A DNA stretch of 64,000 bases from NCBI GenBank assembly GCA_036268875.1, contig DATATI010000066.1, positions 1 through 64,000 on the forward strand, written 5' to 3'. Both the position numbers and the translations under genes were made by a program. The notes under the pieces were generated by a model, which made no database searches, had not been told where the DNA came from, and saw nothing but the letters and a program-made list of their open reading frames with translations. Below are positions 35,223 through 43,916 of the stretch, piece after piece (position 1 is the stretch's first letter; each line of letters begins with the position of its first letter). The stretch is from Polyangia bacterium (GTDB lineage: Bacteria > Myxococcota_A > Polyangia > Fen-1088).

Positions 35223-36791
35223 CTACCTCCGGAACATCCGAAGCATTCGCTGGGTCACCAGGAATCCTCCCGCGACGTTGATCGATGCCAGCAGGATGGC
35301 CGCCCCGCCCAGCACCTGCACCGCGGGGCTGGCCCCCCCGCGCAAGACGTCCATGCCGCCAATCAAGATGATCCCGCTGATGGCGTTGGTGACGCTCATG
35401 AGCGGCGTGTGCAGCGCCGGCGTCACATTCCAGACCACATGCCAGCCCACCACGCACGCCAGCAGGAACACCGTCAGGTGTTCAAGAAACTCTTTCGGTC
35501 CGAACAATCCCGCCGCGCCCAACAGCAGCGCCAGCACGGCGATCCCGATGCGCCCGCGCGCGGTCATGCCTTGCGCCTGCGGGGGCGCCGCCTTGGCCTG
35601 CGCGGCGTGGTTGTTATGGTTGGGTGCCGTCGGTCCGCCGGCGCGTTGCTGCGGCGGCTTGGGCGGCGGCCACATCAAGTTTCCGTCCTGCAGCACCAGC
35701 ACGCCGCGGTGGATCTCGTCTTCCAGGTTGATCTGCACGCGTCCGTCGGCGGTCACGAGATCGCGAAACAGGTTGAAGACCGTGTTGGCGTACAGTTCGC
35801 TGGATTGGTGGGCCATGCGGCTCGGCAGATCGGTGAGGCCGATGATGGTGACGCCGAATTTTTCCACCACCTTGTCTCGCTCGGTCAGCGCGCAGTTGCC
35901 GCCCTGCTCGGCCGCCATGTCGACGATGACCGAGCCGTGCACCATGCTGACCACCGCGCCCGAGGTGATCAATTGCGGCGCCTGCTTGCCCGGGATCAAC
36001 GCGGTCGAGATGATGATGTCCGACTGCTTGGCGTGCTGGGCGATCAACGTTTGTTCGGCGACCAGATACGCGTCGCTCATCTCCTTGGCATAACCGCCAG
36101 TACCCTCGCCCGATTCGTTGAATTGAAATTCAAGAAACTGCGCGCCCAGACTTTCGACCTGCTCGCGCACCGCCGGGCGGGTATCGAAGGCGCGCACCAC
36201 TGCTCCCAGGCTGCGCGCCGCCGCCACCGCCGCCAGGCCGGCCACGCCCGCGCCCAGCACCAGGACCTGCGCCGGCTTCACCCGACCGGCCGCGGTCACC
36301 TGCCCGGGGAAAAACCGGCCAAAGTGACTGGCCGCTTCGATCACCGCGCGATAGCCGGCGATGTTCGCCATCGCCGACAGCGCGTCCATGCGCTGGGCCC
36401 GGGTGATGCGCGGGATGGCGTCCATGGCCAGCACGGTGGCCTTGCGCGCGGCCAGGTGTTTGATGAGCTCGGGGTTTTGCGCCGGCCAGAAGAAACCAAT
36501 GATGATGGCGCCTTCTTTGACCAGATCCGCTTCGTGCTTGTTGCCGCCGGGAATGAACGTTGGCTGACGAACCTTCAAGACGATATCGGCGTCGGCCCAC
36601 AGCTTGGCGGCGTCCGGGACGATGGTGGCGCCCGCTTCCGCGTACGCACCATCCGAGAACTGGGCGGCGTCACCGGCGCCGGCCTGAACCACGACGTCCA
36701 GGCCAAGTTTCCTTATCTTCTGAACCGTATCGGGGGTGGCGGCAACACGACGTTCGTACGGGTAGATTTCGGCCGGGACGCCAACCTTCAT
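35223..36791 (-). CDS. pntA: NAD(P) transhydrogenase subunit alpha (fused alpha1-alpha2)
   Basis: Domain I (NAD(H)-binding) and the alpha2 membrane part lie on one chain of 522 residues. N-terminal [40 protein letters not shown] (nucleotide loop) and [19 protein letters not shown] are typical of the family; helices follow after about residue 405 ([32 protein letters not shown]). In many genomes these are two genes, here one. First gene of the pntA-pntB pair; its promoter must lie in the 36792-37193 gap. Confidence 0.94.
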   Translation of the reverse strand: MKVGVPAEIYPYERRVAATPDTVQKIRKLGLDVVVQAGAGDAAQFSDGAYAEAGATIVPDAAKLWADADIVLKVRQPTFIPGGNKHEADLVKEGAIIIGFFWPAQNPELIKHLAARKATVLAMDAIPRITRAQRMDALSAMANIAGYRAVIEAASHFGRFFPGQVTAAGRVKPAQVLVLGAGVAGLAAVAAARSLGAVVRAFDTRPAVREQVESLGAQFLEFQFNESGEGTGGYAKEMSDAYLVAEQTLIAQHAKQSDIIISTALIPGKQAPQLITSGAVVSMVHGSVIVDMAAEQGGNCALTERDKVVEKFGVTIIGLTDLPSRMAHQSSELYANTVFNLFRDLVTADGRVQINLEDEIHRGVLVLQDGNLMWPPPKPPQQRAGGPTAPNHNNHAAQAKAAPPQAQGMTARGRIGIAVLALLLGAAGLFGPKEFLEHLTVFLLACVVGWHVVWNVTPALHTPLMSVTNAISGIILIGGMDVLRGGASPAVQVLGGAAILLASINVAGGFLVTQRMLRMFRR

Positions 36792-37123
36792 CGCGGAGGA
36801 GAGTACACGCCGTGCGTATGAGATGGAAGTGCGGGCGTGGTCAGTCCGCCTGAGGATCGATCACGTGCGCGCGGCCGTACTAACGGGCAAACGAAGGGGC
36901 GCCGACAGAGATGTGTGATGGTGGAATCCCTTCGCCCACCGCCTGATCCCGTCGACCGCGGGGAAAGAAAAAAGCGCACATTTGGCTGTATGGACATCGC
37001 GTGAAGACCTGGTACCGTAGTCGAAGCGGTCCTTTTTGACGTCGTCTCCTTTCTGCCACGGTCGCCGTTACGTTGTTGAGCGAACCCTTGGGCGTTCAGG
37101 TAGCCGAAACAGTGAAGGACGCA

Positions 37124-37149
37124 ACCCGCAAAGTTGCGGGTCAGCAACT
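37124..37149 (+). promoter_or_regulatory. Two mutually exclusive hairpins in the RRM leader
   Basis: ACCCGCAA (37124-37131) pairs with TTGCGGGT (37134-37141), an 8-bp perfect stem with a 2-base (or looser 4-base) loop. AGTTGC (37132-37137) pairs with GCAACT (37144-37149), a 6-bp stem with a 6-base loop. The two stems share 37134-37137, so only one forms at a time. They lie 45-70 bases upstream of the RRM start. An attenuator or temperature-responsive switch is inferred. Confidence 0.5.
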
Positions 37150-37154
37150 GAGTC

Positions 37155-37166
37155 GCCCGATCGGGC
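37155..37166. promoter_or_regulatory. 12-bp palindrome before the RRM gene
   Basis: GCCCGATCGGGC is a perfect palindrome, 14-25 bases upstream of the RRM ribosome binding site (AAGGAG, 37180-37185). It may form a third small RNA hairpin with the alternating pair, or be a dimeric operator. It cannot be told from one sequence. Confidence 0.4.
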
Positions 37167-37193
37167 ACTCGCGACCACCAAGGAGAGAGAGAG

Positions 37194-37601
37194 ATGGGAA
37201 AGAGGCTATACGTCGGAAATCTGTCCTATAGCGTGACCGAAGCGGATCTGCGCGAGGTCTTCGCAGAGGGTGGAAACGTCGAGGAAGTCAGAGTGGTCCT
37301 CGATCGCGACACTGGCCGCCCGCGCGGCTTTGCCTTTGTCGAAATGGCGTCTGACGCCGAGGCGACCGCAGCAATGAATGCCTTGAATGGACGCGATGTA
37401 CAAGGTCGCGCCATCAGCGTCAGCGAAGCGCGCGAGCGCACCGGTGGTGGCGGCGGCGGTGGTGGCGGGGGTGGTGGTCGTGGCTTCGGTGGTGGTGGCG
37501 GCGGATACGGCGGTGGTGGCGGCGGCGGTGGATATGGCGGTGGTGGTGGCGGCGACCGCGGCGATCGTCGTGGCGGCGGTGGCCGTCGCGGCCGCTGGTA
37601 G
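37194..37601 (+). CDS. RRM-type RNA-binding protein with glycine-rich tail
   Basis: The 135-residue cytoplasmic protein has one RRM: RNP2 LYVGNL (5-10) and RNP1 RGFAFVEM (44-51), then a Gly-rich Arg-containing tail (82-135) of GGGGGGGGGG-like repeats. Such proteins are cold- or stress-induced RNA-binding proteins in cyanobacteria and delta-proteobacteria. A strong AAGGAG sits 8 bases upstream of the ATG. The leader has alternative hairpins and a 12-bp palindrome, and a hairpin terminator lies downstream (37634-37661). Confidence 0.9.
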   Translation: MGKRLYVGNLSYSVTEADLREVFAEGGNVEEVRVVLDRDTGRPRGFAFVEMASDAEATAAMNALNGRDVQGRAISVSEARERTGGGGGGGGGGGGRGFGGGGGGYGGGGGGGGYGGGGGGDRGDRRGGGGRRGRW

Positions 37602-37633
37602 CCTAGCCCGCTTCTCCACGTCGGCTGTCTCTT

Positions 37634-37661
37634 AGGTGGGCGGCGATCAGCGCGCCCACCT
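37634..37661 (+). terminator. Hairpin downstream of the RRM gene
   Basis: AGGTGGGCG (37634-37642) pairs with CGCCCACCT (37653-37661), a perfect 9-bp stem around a 10-base loop, 32 bases after the stop. No immediate T-run; CCTTTTGG appears about 15 bases later. It could end the RRM transcript or protect its 3' end. Confidence 0.5.
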
Positions 37662-37746
37662 CAAAGCAGCACCTGAGCCTTTTGGTGTTATCCGATTCGG
37701 CGGTTTGGTCTGCCTGCTCTGTATGCGCGGTTTCCCGGTGAGCCGG

Positions 37747-37932
37747 CTATTCTTCGGCCACAGGTTGAGGGCCGGGAACGATCCCCGCGATGTCGGGATC
37801 TTCTACCTCTTCGCCGCCCCGATCATTCTTGTCGCGCTGACGCTGCGCCTTGCGCTCAGCTTTCTCTTTCTGTTTTTGCTGGCGGACCATTTCTTTCATT
37901 CGTTTCGCCAGTTGAGGCCTTCTATTGTCCAC
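37747..37932 (-). CDS. Short basic coiled-coil protein
   Basis: A 61-residue protein with GTG start, preceded by GGGAGG 5 bases away. Sequence MDNRRPQLAKRMKEMVRQQK continues as a Lys/Glu/Gln/Arg helix, then an acidic end (GGEEVEDPDIAGIVPG). Small RxPxxAKRMKExxRQQKxKxKxxR proteins of this form occur in Myxococcota, which supports it over the antisense frame. Function unknown; nucleic-acid binding possible. Confidence 0.6.
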   Translation of the reverse strand: MDNRRPQLAKRMKEMVRQQKQKEKAERKAQRQRDKNDRGGEEVEDPDIAGIVPGPQPVAEE

Positions 37933-38023
37933 GGGGACCTCCCTTGAAGCGTGGCATCAAAACTTACACTTTGATTCTAGCTCTATCTTTTGTCGAGAGT
38001 GAAAATGGAGCGCGAAGGCCGTC

Positions 38024-39907
38024 TCATCGCGGCGGCCGTCGCGCTTCGTGAAACCAGGCTCGGTACTCATTCATGCGTTGGCGTTGATCGTCGGGCAAAT
38101 GACGCTGGCAGGTGGCGGCCTCCGGCGTACCTTCGGCCGCACCCCAGCGCACCTCGACACAGTCGTTCGGATTGTAGGCGATCTCCAGGGCTGTCTTGCG
38201 GGCCAGCAGATCGGCCACCGTCAGTTTCCACGGCGAACCGTCGCTGCGTTTGTATTCGATGCTGCGTTCGGTGATGCGCTGGCGATGCAATGTCTCGATC
38301 TCGGCGCGGACGGTGTCAGGTTTCTTTCCGTTTAGCACGAACAGTTCCGGGTGGCGCACGATCCGTTCGGGCAGCGAGGCCAGCACGTTCAAGGCGATGA
38401 GCAGCCGCATGTCCCGCGACGGAGTGGCGTAATCTTCCCACGGCCCGGTGGTCTCGAAGATCTTCGCGCCCTCCGGCATGGCTACCACCGGATTCTTATT
38501 TTCGCGCATGAACTTTTCGCCGTTGTCCACGGAACCGACGCGCACCTGCATCTGCTCGACCAGCGCGTCCAGCGTCTCGGCGTAGGCGGCGCGGGCATCA
38601 AGGCCGCGCGGGTTGATGATGGCGCCCATGCGCGCGTAGAAGGCGTCCGGCGACAGAGCGCCCTGCTCGGCGGAAAAGCGCGGTGCCCCGGGATGCGCGT
38701 CGCCGCCGAGACCGGCATTGGGCACCGACTCCAGCGCGCCGGCGGCGTTGCGCACGATGGGGCGGAAAGCCTTGAATCCGGGGCCGGCGCTCTTGGTGTC
38801 GTTGGTGAACAGGAACGTCCCTTCCCAGAAACGCTTGCGCCCGATCGAGGTGTCCGGCTGTCCGTCGACCGCCAGCAACAAGCCCCCGTGCTGATCGGTC
38901 TGGTCGATCCACTTGGCGATCACCATGACGTGACCGTAAGGATCGGCGTAGATGACGCCCGGTCGCAGCGACGTTCGGTCCAGCTTCACTGGATAATAGT
39001 CGGTCTCGTCGTCGGGCAATGCCGTGCGCGCGCTGCCCGATTGCACGCGGTTCATCACCCGGCGCAGGTACGCCTTCACCGAGGCGAGAGCGTCGCGCAC
39101 CGGCGCCCGCTCTTCGTTGGATAGAAATCCCTGACAGCGCGGCGGGCGCGCGTCAGTGCCGCGATCGCAATCGCGCGACCCGAACGGCAGGCCCATTTTC
39201 CAAGAGAAATACGCGCGCAGGTAGTACGGCAGATCAGCGCAGTCGGGCGTGGCGGGGATGGCGTTCTTGTTCGTTGGGTCGTCCTCGCGCAGGCCGAGAT
39301 AGCCATAGAGAAAATTCTTGGCAGGCTCGCGCAGGACCTGGTGCAGCGGCCGATAGTCGACCGACTTGTCGGGCGGCGCATCGAACAGCATCTCGATCCA
39401 CGCCGAGTAAAGATCCTCCGTCGCGCGATCCCAGTTTCGTTGTGCCGACCAGACAACGTTTTGTGGTTTGACGGCCACCCCGTCGGTCGCCGCCGTTGAA
39501 CGCCCGTGCCCGCTGCTGACGGTAATGGTCTGGCAGGAGACGACTTTGCCTTTGCGGAGCCAGGAGACGCGGTACGGGCCGGGCGCCGCCTTGTCGACGT
39601 CGGCGGCCAGGCTGAACGGTGGGCCGCCGCGTTTGACCGCCGCGGACGACAGCGAAGTGCCGTCGGGCCCGACGATCTCCAGTTGGCCGTCAGCCTCGGC
39701 CTCCGAGACCGCCAGCAAGCGCAGCGGCGCGCCGGCCAGCGGGTCACGCGGCGACCACCAGATGGCGGCCGCGTCGTGGGGCACGCAACCGGCGGACGCC
39801 GGCGGTAATGTCGCACCGGCGGTTCCAGCCTTTGGTTTCTTCTCTCGTCCGTGGGCCGCGCCGGCGATCAATATCGCCAAAGCGCTGGTGGCCAAGAGGC
39901 GACGCAT
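38024..39907 (-). CDS. Large secreted protein with a putative cysteine-histidine active site
   Basis: About 627 residues starting MRRLLATSAL with a signal peptide ending AGAAHG. The middle contains PDCADLPYYLRAYFSWKMGL (about 228-247), where Cys before Ala-Asp and a helix resembles the catalytic cysteine of NlpC/P60 and papain-like peptidases, and a later PYGHVMVIAKWID that could supply the histidine (about 332). The N-terminal 100 residues are beta-rich (APLRLLAVSEAEADG, PYRVSWLRKGKVVSC). The family is not recognised with confidence; the peptidase idea is inference. I chose the ATG at 39907; an upstream frame to 39958 is possible but has no signal-peptide shape. Confidence 0.6.
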   Translation of the reverse strand: MRRLLATSALAILIAGAAHGREKKPKAGTAGATLPPASAGCVPHDAAAIWWSPRDPLAGAPLRLLAVSEAEADGQLEIVGPDGTSLSSAAVKRGGPPFSLAADVDKAAPGPYRVSWLRKGKVVSCQTITVSSGHGRSTAATDGVAVKPQNVVWSAQRNWDRATEDLYSAWIEMLFDAPPDKSVDYRPLHQVLREPAKNFLYGYLGLREDDPTNKNAIPATPDCADLPYYLRAYFSWKMGLPFGSRDCDRGTDARPPRCQGFLSNEERAPVRDALASVKAYLRRVMNRVQSGSARTALPDDETDYYPVKLDRTSLRPGVIYADPYGHVMVIAKWIDQTDQHGGLLLAVDGQPDTSIGRKRFWEGTFLFTNDTKSAGPGFKAFRPIVRNAAGALESVPNAGLGGDAHPGAPRFSAEQGALSPDAFYARMGAIINPRGLDARAAYAETLDALVEQMQVRVGSVDNGEKFMRENKNPVVAMPEGAKIFETTGPWEDYATPSRDMRLLIALNVLASLPERIVRHPELFVLNGKKPDTVRAEIETLHRQRITERSIEYKRSDGSPWKLTVADLLARKTALEIAYNPNDCVEVRWGAAEGTPEAATCQRHLPDDQRQRMNEYRAWFHEARRPPR

Positions 39908-39981
39908 CTGCCCGCAGCATAGCCGAAACCCGCTCGGCGCCGGCCCAAGAAAAACCAACCACCGACGCGGCGCCCGTGTTT

Positions 39982-41211
39982 TCAGCGCGCCGCCGTGGCC
40001 GACGCGCCGGCAGAGACGGCGATGGTCACCCGCGCGCCACCCTCTGGCTTGTTTGCTATCTCCAATTGGCCTTTGTGGGCATCGGTGATCCGGCGCACCA
40101 GCACCAACCCCAGCCCCAGCGATCCCACCGGCCGCTCGGCCTCGGCGCCGGCGGCGGGAAAGCCGGGGCCGCTATCCTCCACATCGAACAGCACCAGCCC
40201 GGGCGCGGCGCGCACGCGCAGGCGATCGACGCCGCCGCCATACTTGCGGGCGTTGTCGATCAGGTTCGCCAGCGCCCGCGCCATCAGCGTCGGATCGCCG
40301 GCGAACGCCGCGTCGCCCGCTTCCACCGACAACACACCGGCGGCGACTCCCGCGCGTTCCAGCGCCTTGCGAGCGACGTCGGCTCCGTCCAGCGGCCGCA
40401 CCGCCAACGCGGCGAAGTCGAGCCGCGCGCTGGCCAACAGCTCACCAACCAGGGCGTCGATCTCCATCACCTCGCGTTCGAGTTCGTCCAGCGTATGGGC
40501 GTCGGTGGCGCCGTTGCCCGCGCCGCCGCGGGCCAGCTCCAGCAGCACCCGGATGCGGGCCAGCGGCGTGCGGATCTCGTGCGATACGCCGGCCAAAAGC
40601 TCGCGCTGGTCGGCGATCTGGCGTTCGATCCGCTCGGCCATGTCGTTGATGGCCTGGGCCAGGATGGCAATCTCGCCGACGCGCCACAGCGGCACGCGGG
40701 CCCGTGTCTTCAAACGACCGGCGCCGATCTCTTTCGCCACGTGTACCAGTTCATAAAGCGGCTGGGCGATGCGCCGGGCGATCCTCCCGGACATCGACCA
40801 CAACACCACGCCGACGATCAACACCGTCAGCAGCACGCGGTGTGAACCGTTGCCGTTGTCCATCCGGCGCGACAGCATCCCCACCACCAGCGCGGTCATG
40901 AAGATGGTCGCCCCGAACCACCAGAACAGCCGGCGGTGCAGGTGCGCGCCGAAGTAATGGCGCAAGCGGTGCCGCCGCCGGTTCAGCAGAAACTGCACAT
41001 GCGGCGGCAGGCGCGGATCGATCACCGGCAGGTGGCGACGAAGATGCGCGTGCAGGTGATCATGCAGGTGATCGCGCAGATGATCGCGCAAGTGATCGTG
41101 CAAGTGCGCGGGGTCCTCACGATCGGGGTCGTGGCGATGATCGCCACCGTCGTCGCGGTCACGCTCGGCGCCGTGACGGCGACGATAGCGATCGTGCCAG
41201 GGGCGCTTCAT
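39982..41211 (-). CDS. Sensor histidine kinase with histidine-rich cytoplasmic N-terminus
   Basis: 409 residues. Residues 1-95 hold nineteen histidines, with a four-residue repeat (HLHDHLRDHLRDHLHDHL, 36-53) that would put His in one stripe on a helix. Two transmembrane helices follow (about 96-113 and 126-140) with a loop of about 12 residues, so there is almost no periplasmic sensor. Then HAMP-like region, phospho-acceptor His211 (GVSHEIRTPL), N-box (LANLIDNARKY) and G-boxes (VEDSGPGFP, LGLGLVLVRR). The start ATG overlaps the regulator stop (ATGA). Metal sensing by the N-terminus is inferred from the histidines. Confidence 0.92.
   Translation of the reverse strand: MKRPWHDRYRRRHGAERDRDDGGDHRHDPDREDPAHLHDHLRDHLRDHLHDHLHAHLRRHLPVIDPRLPPHVQFLLNRRRHRLRHYFGAHLHRRLFWWFGATIFMTALVVGMLSRRMDNGNGSHRVLLTVLIVGVVLWSMSGRIARRIAQPLYELVHVAKEIGAGRLKTRARVPLWRVGEIAILAQAINDMAERIERQIADQRELLAGVSHEIRTPLARIRVLLELARGGAGNGATDAHTLDELEREVMEIDALVGELLASARLDFAALAVRPLDGADVARKALERAGVAAGVLSVEAGDAAFAGDPTLMARALANLIDNARKYGGGVDRLRVRAAPGLVLFDVEDSGPGFPAAGAEAERPVGSLGLGLVLVRRITDAHKGQLEIANKPEGGARVTIAVSAGASATAAR
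41051..41108. repeat. 12-bp tandem repeat encoding the HLxD units
   Basis: About five copies of a 12-base unit, CAGGTGATCATG-like (caggtgatcgcg, cagatgatcgcg, caagtgatcgtg), lie in the sensor-kinase N-terminus. They encode the HLxD repeat on the other strand. Slippage could change the histidine number in phase. Confidence 0.75.
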
Positions 41212-41897
41212 CCGGCCGTCTCCTTGGTCAGCACGTAGCCGACCCCGCGCACGGTCTTGATGATCTTCGGCGCCCGCGGATCATCGCCCAGCTTGCGGCG
41301 CAGGTGCGAGACGTGAACGTCGACCGTGCGATCGCTGACGCTGACGTCGTTGCGGCCAGCCTGCGACAGCAATGTGTCGCGCGGAACCACCCGCCCCGGC
41401 CGCCGTGCCAGCGCCACCAGGATGTCGAACTCGACGCCGGTCAATTCGATCGGCTGGCCGCCGACGCGCACCTCGCGAGAGGCCACGTCGACGGCGATGT
41501 CGCCGATGGCCAGCACCGCCTGGGTGGCCTCGGGCGCTGACCGCCGCAGCACCGCGCGCAGCCGGGCCAGCAGTTCTCGCGGCGAAAATGGCTTCGGCAC
41601 GTAGTCATCGGCGCCGATCTCCAACCCCACCACCCGATCGGTCTCGTCTCCCTTGGCGGTGAGCATGATGATCGGGATGCGGCTTTTCGCCCGGATACGC
41701 CGGCAGACCTCGATGCCGTCCATCCCCGGCATCATCACGTCCAGCAGCACGGCGTCGAACACCCCGCCCTCGAGCGCCGCCAGTCCCTGGCGTCCGTCGG
41801 CGGCGTGCAGCAGCGTCACGCCGTTCGGACCCAGGTAACTGGCCAGCAGTTCGTAAAGGCGACTGTCGTCGTCGATGCAGAGGACGCGCAGGGACAA
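41208..41897 (-). CDS. OmpR/PhoB-type response regulator
   Basis: 229 residues: receiver domain with acidic pair CIDDDSR (8-12), phospho-acceptor Asp53 (LLDVMMPGMDG), Thr at MLTAKGD and Lys in DDYVPKPFSPREL; C-terminal winged-helix (TVDVHVSHLRRKLGDD, RGVGYVL). Start is TTG at 41897. It is co-transcribed with the kinase downstream (ATGA overlap) and with the Spy/CpxP-like protein upstream. Most similar in layout to CpxR or RstA. Confidence 0.93.
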   Translation of the reverse strand: MSLRVLCIDDDSRLYELLASYLGPNGVTLLHAADGRQGLAALEGGVFDAVLLDVMMPGMDGIEVCRRIRAKSRIPIIMLTAKGDETDRVVGLEIGADDYVPKPFSPRELLARLRAVLRRSAPEATQAVLAIGDIAVDVASREVRVGGQPIELTGVEFDILVALARRPGRVVPRDTLLSQAGRNDVSVSDRTVDVHVSHLRRKLGDDPRAPKIIKTVRGVGYVLTKETAG

Positions 41898-41908
41898 GGC
41901 GTTTGACT

Positions 41909-42559
41909 CTACCAGCTCCCGTGCCGGCGGCCGAAGCCGCGTCCCAAGCCGCGCCCGAAAAAACGCGGCCCCGACTCGATGATGTCGGCCAGGCGCGTCC
42001 GCTGCTTTTCATCCAGCGCCTCGTGCACCTTGGCGGTGGCGCCGACGAAGGTCCGGCGCAGGTCTTCGATGGCCCGGTCGTGGCGGGCGTAAAGCTCGCC
42101 GAACAGAACCTCGTCGTGGACCGGCTTGCGGAACGATCCGGCCACGTCCTTGCGCGAGGCGCGCATCTCGCCGCGCAGCTTGCTGGCCGCTTCGCGCATC
42201 TCATCGACGGCGGCGAAGACCACCCGTTCCTGCGCGGGCGTCATCTCCAACGGTTCGAGCGCTCCGCGCAGGAACATCCGCCCGCCGAAGCCGCCGCCAC
42301 CGCTGCCCGGACCGAAGTCGTCCGGCCCTTCGCCATCACCGCCTTCACCGCTGTCTTGGCCCTGGCCGTACCCCGGTCCGTTTCCCCAGCGCCCGCGGTG
42401 CCAGTCGCGGTGCGGGAACCCGCCGAAGCCGTGATGGTGGTGTCGCCACCAGCAGCCGCCTCCTCCTCCGCATGGCCCGGCAAAGCAACCATACCGGCGC
42501 GCGCGCGCCATCTTGGCCAGCGCGATGATCCCCAACGTTCCCAGTACACATCCAATCAT
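41909..42559 (-). CDS. Spy/CpxP-like protein with His/Gly-rich region
   Basis: About 216 residues. The N-terminus has a hydrophobic stretch (MIGCVLGTLGIIALAKMARA), a His/Gly/Trp-rich stretch (WWRHHHHGFGGFPHRDWHRG), then a helix bundle of LTxxQ family (EMTPAQERVVFAAVDEM; Arg/Glu/Asp rich to the end). CpxP/Spy-type proteins are periplasmic chaperones that repress two-component sensors and respond to zinc and copper. Start may be ATG 42559 or 42568; AAAGG is better spaced for 42559. First gene of the three-gene two-component group. Confidence 0.8.
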   Translation of the reverse strand: MIGCVLGTLGIIALAKMARARRYGCFAGPCGGGGGCWWRHHHHGFGGFPHRDWHRGRWGNGPGYGQGQDSGEGGDGEGPDDFGPGSGGGGFGGRMFLRGALEPLEMTPAQERVVFAAVDEMREAASKLRGEMRASRKDVAGSFRKPVHDEVLFGELYARHDRAIEDLRRTFVGATAKVHEALDEKQRTRLADIIESGPRFFGRGLGRGFGRRHGSW

Positions 42560-42714
42560 GTCGGTCATCCTTTCTTGGAAGCGTCTCTCGCTCCCGCCAA
42601 GAAGAATGACCACCGCCTGTTAAGAACAGGCCCGGCCTGATGTGAAGAAATGTTAAGCGCGCCAGCCGCCAAAACCCCGAGGTTTCGGGCGCTTTTTGGC
42701 CGTTCGCCGATCCT

Positions 42715-43410
42715 TTACTTGAGGATCTCCAAAAGCTCGACGTCAAAGATCAGCGTGGCGCCGCCCGGGATCGTCGGGGGATGGCCGCTGTCGCCGTAGG
42801 CCAGGTCGGACGGACAGGTCAGCTTGGCCTTCTCGCCGACCTTCATTTTCTGGACACCCTCGGTCCAGCATTTGATCACGCCGTTCAGTGCAAATTGCGC
42901 CGGTTCCTTGCGCTTGATCGAGCTGTCGAACTCGGTGCCGTCGGGCAACGTGCCGACGTAATGAACCTTGACCCGGTCGGTGGCCGCCGGACTGGGGCCG
43001 GTGCCGGCCTTGATCGTGCGGTAGACCATGCCTGAAGGCAGCTTGACCGCCCCGCTCTCTCTCTCCGCCGCTTCGATGACCTGCTTGGCGCGGCCTTTCT
43101 CGACCGTGGACGCCGCCTGCTGCCGCGCGCGCGCCATGCCGTCCACCTTGGGGCCGTACGCTTCCAGCTCGACCACCGGCTTTTTCTTCATCACCTGATC
43201 GGCCATGCCGGTCTGCACCACCGCCAGCTCGTCCTTGCTGAGATTGAAGACCGAGATGTTCCGCCCCAGCATCAGGCCCAGCGCGTACAACGTCTTCTGA
43301 TCTTCGGTCTTGGGTTGCACCGCCCCCGTCGAACCACCGAGTTTGTTGCAGCCGACAGACGTTACGCTGATCACCAGAAGCACAGCAAAAGAAGCGAGCT
43401 TGCTTTTCAT
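42715..43410 (-). CDS. FKBP-type peptidyl-prolyl isomerase lipoprotein
   Basis: 231 residues: signal peptide with lipobox SVGC (Cys21), N-terminal helical dimerisation region ([14 protein letters not shown], about 40-110), then an FKBP domain ([57 protein letters not shown]) from about 125. Similar to Mip/FkpA periplasmic folding helpers. Transcribed alone, ahead of the Spy/CpxP gene in the same direction with a 155-base gap. Confidence 0.93.
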   Translation of the reverse strand: MKSKLASFAVLLVISVTSVGCNKLGGSTGAVQPKTEDQKTLYALGLMLGRNISVFNLSKDELAVVQTGMADQVMKKKPVVELEAYGPKVDGMARARQQAASTVEKGRAKQVIEAAERESGAVKLPSGMVYRTIKAGTGPSPAATDRVKVHYVGTLPDGTEFDSSIKRKEPAQFALNGVIKCWTEGVQKMKVGEKAKLTCPSDLAYGDSGHPPTIPGGATLIFDVELLEILK

Positions 43411-43504
43411 CGGCCCCTGGTAACACGGGAAGGCCTCGCTGGCCAGCGAACAAGCACGCCCCCGAGGTTGACACCAGCCGGGCCTAGCGGGCTATGAAAC
43501 ACCT

Positions 43505-43858
43505 GTGCCGCTGATCCAAATCTTCACCTCTGTATCCGAACCAGCAAGCGATACCAAGGCCACGCTGCTGAGCGATCTGTCGCGGCTGCTGGCGGAAACT
43601 TTTCAAAAGCCAGAACGCTGGTCGATGACTTGTCTGCTGCCCAACCTGAGCATGACCTTCGCCGGCCAGGCCGCGCCCTGCGCCTTCGTGGCCATCCGCA
43701 ACGTCGGCAAGATGACACCTGCCCAGACCGAAAAACTGAGCGCCGCCATCTGCCGCCTTCTGTCGCCGGCGCTGGGATTGCCCGCCGATCGCCTCTACAT
43801 CGAATTCGGCGACGTCGACGACTATCGCTGGGGGTGGAACGGTTCAACGTTCGCGTGA
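43505..43858 (+). CDS. MIF / phenylpyruvate-tautomerase family protein
   Basis: 117 residues from a GTG start, with the catalytic Pro directly after the initiator (MPLIQIFTSV), as required in the MIF tautomerase superfamily. The repeat of beta-alpha-beta units is visible (CAFVAIRNVGKM, ADRLYIEFGDVDDYRWGWNGSTFA, the C-terminal part matching MIF). Substrate unknown. Divergent from the FKBP gene. Confidence 0.88.
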   Translation: MPLIQIFTSVSEPASDTKATLLSDLSRLLAETFQKPERWSMTCLLPNLSMTFAGQAAPCAFVAIRNVGKMTPAQTEKLSAAICRLLSPALGLPADRLYIEFGDVDDYRWGWNGSTFA

Positions 43859-43916
43859 GCGCGGGAGCGACGCCAAGCGCGCGAATCGCCACCGAGCCTG
43901 CTAGCCTTCTTTGGGT

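Larger units (their letters stand above)
36792..37193. other. Divergent regulatory gap between pntA and the RRM gene
   Basis: This 402-base gap serves pntA on the minus strand and the RRM gene on the plus strand. No coding sequence of any recognisable family is seen in it. A TTGACG-like -35 near 37037 (plus strand) has no good -10 partner. The last 70 bases hold the hairpins and palindrome described separately. Nothing else recognised. Confidence 0.5.

Noticed and set aside
37021-37080. TTGACG-like -35 box in the pntA-RRM gap
   Set aside because: No -10 at 15-19 bases follows; not supported as a promoter.
37636-37947. 103-codon plus-strand frame after the RRM gene
   Set aside because: Phe/Leu-rich antisense of the small basic protein; no ribosome binding site seen.
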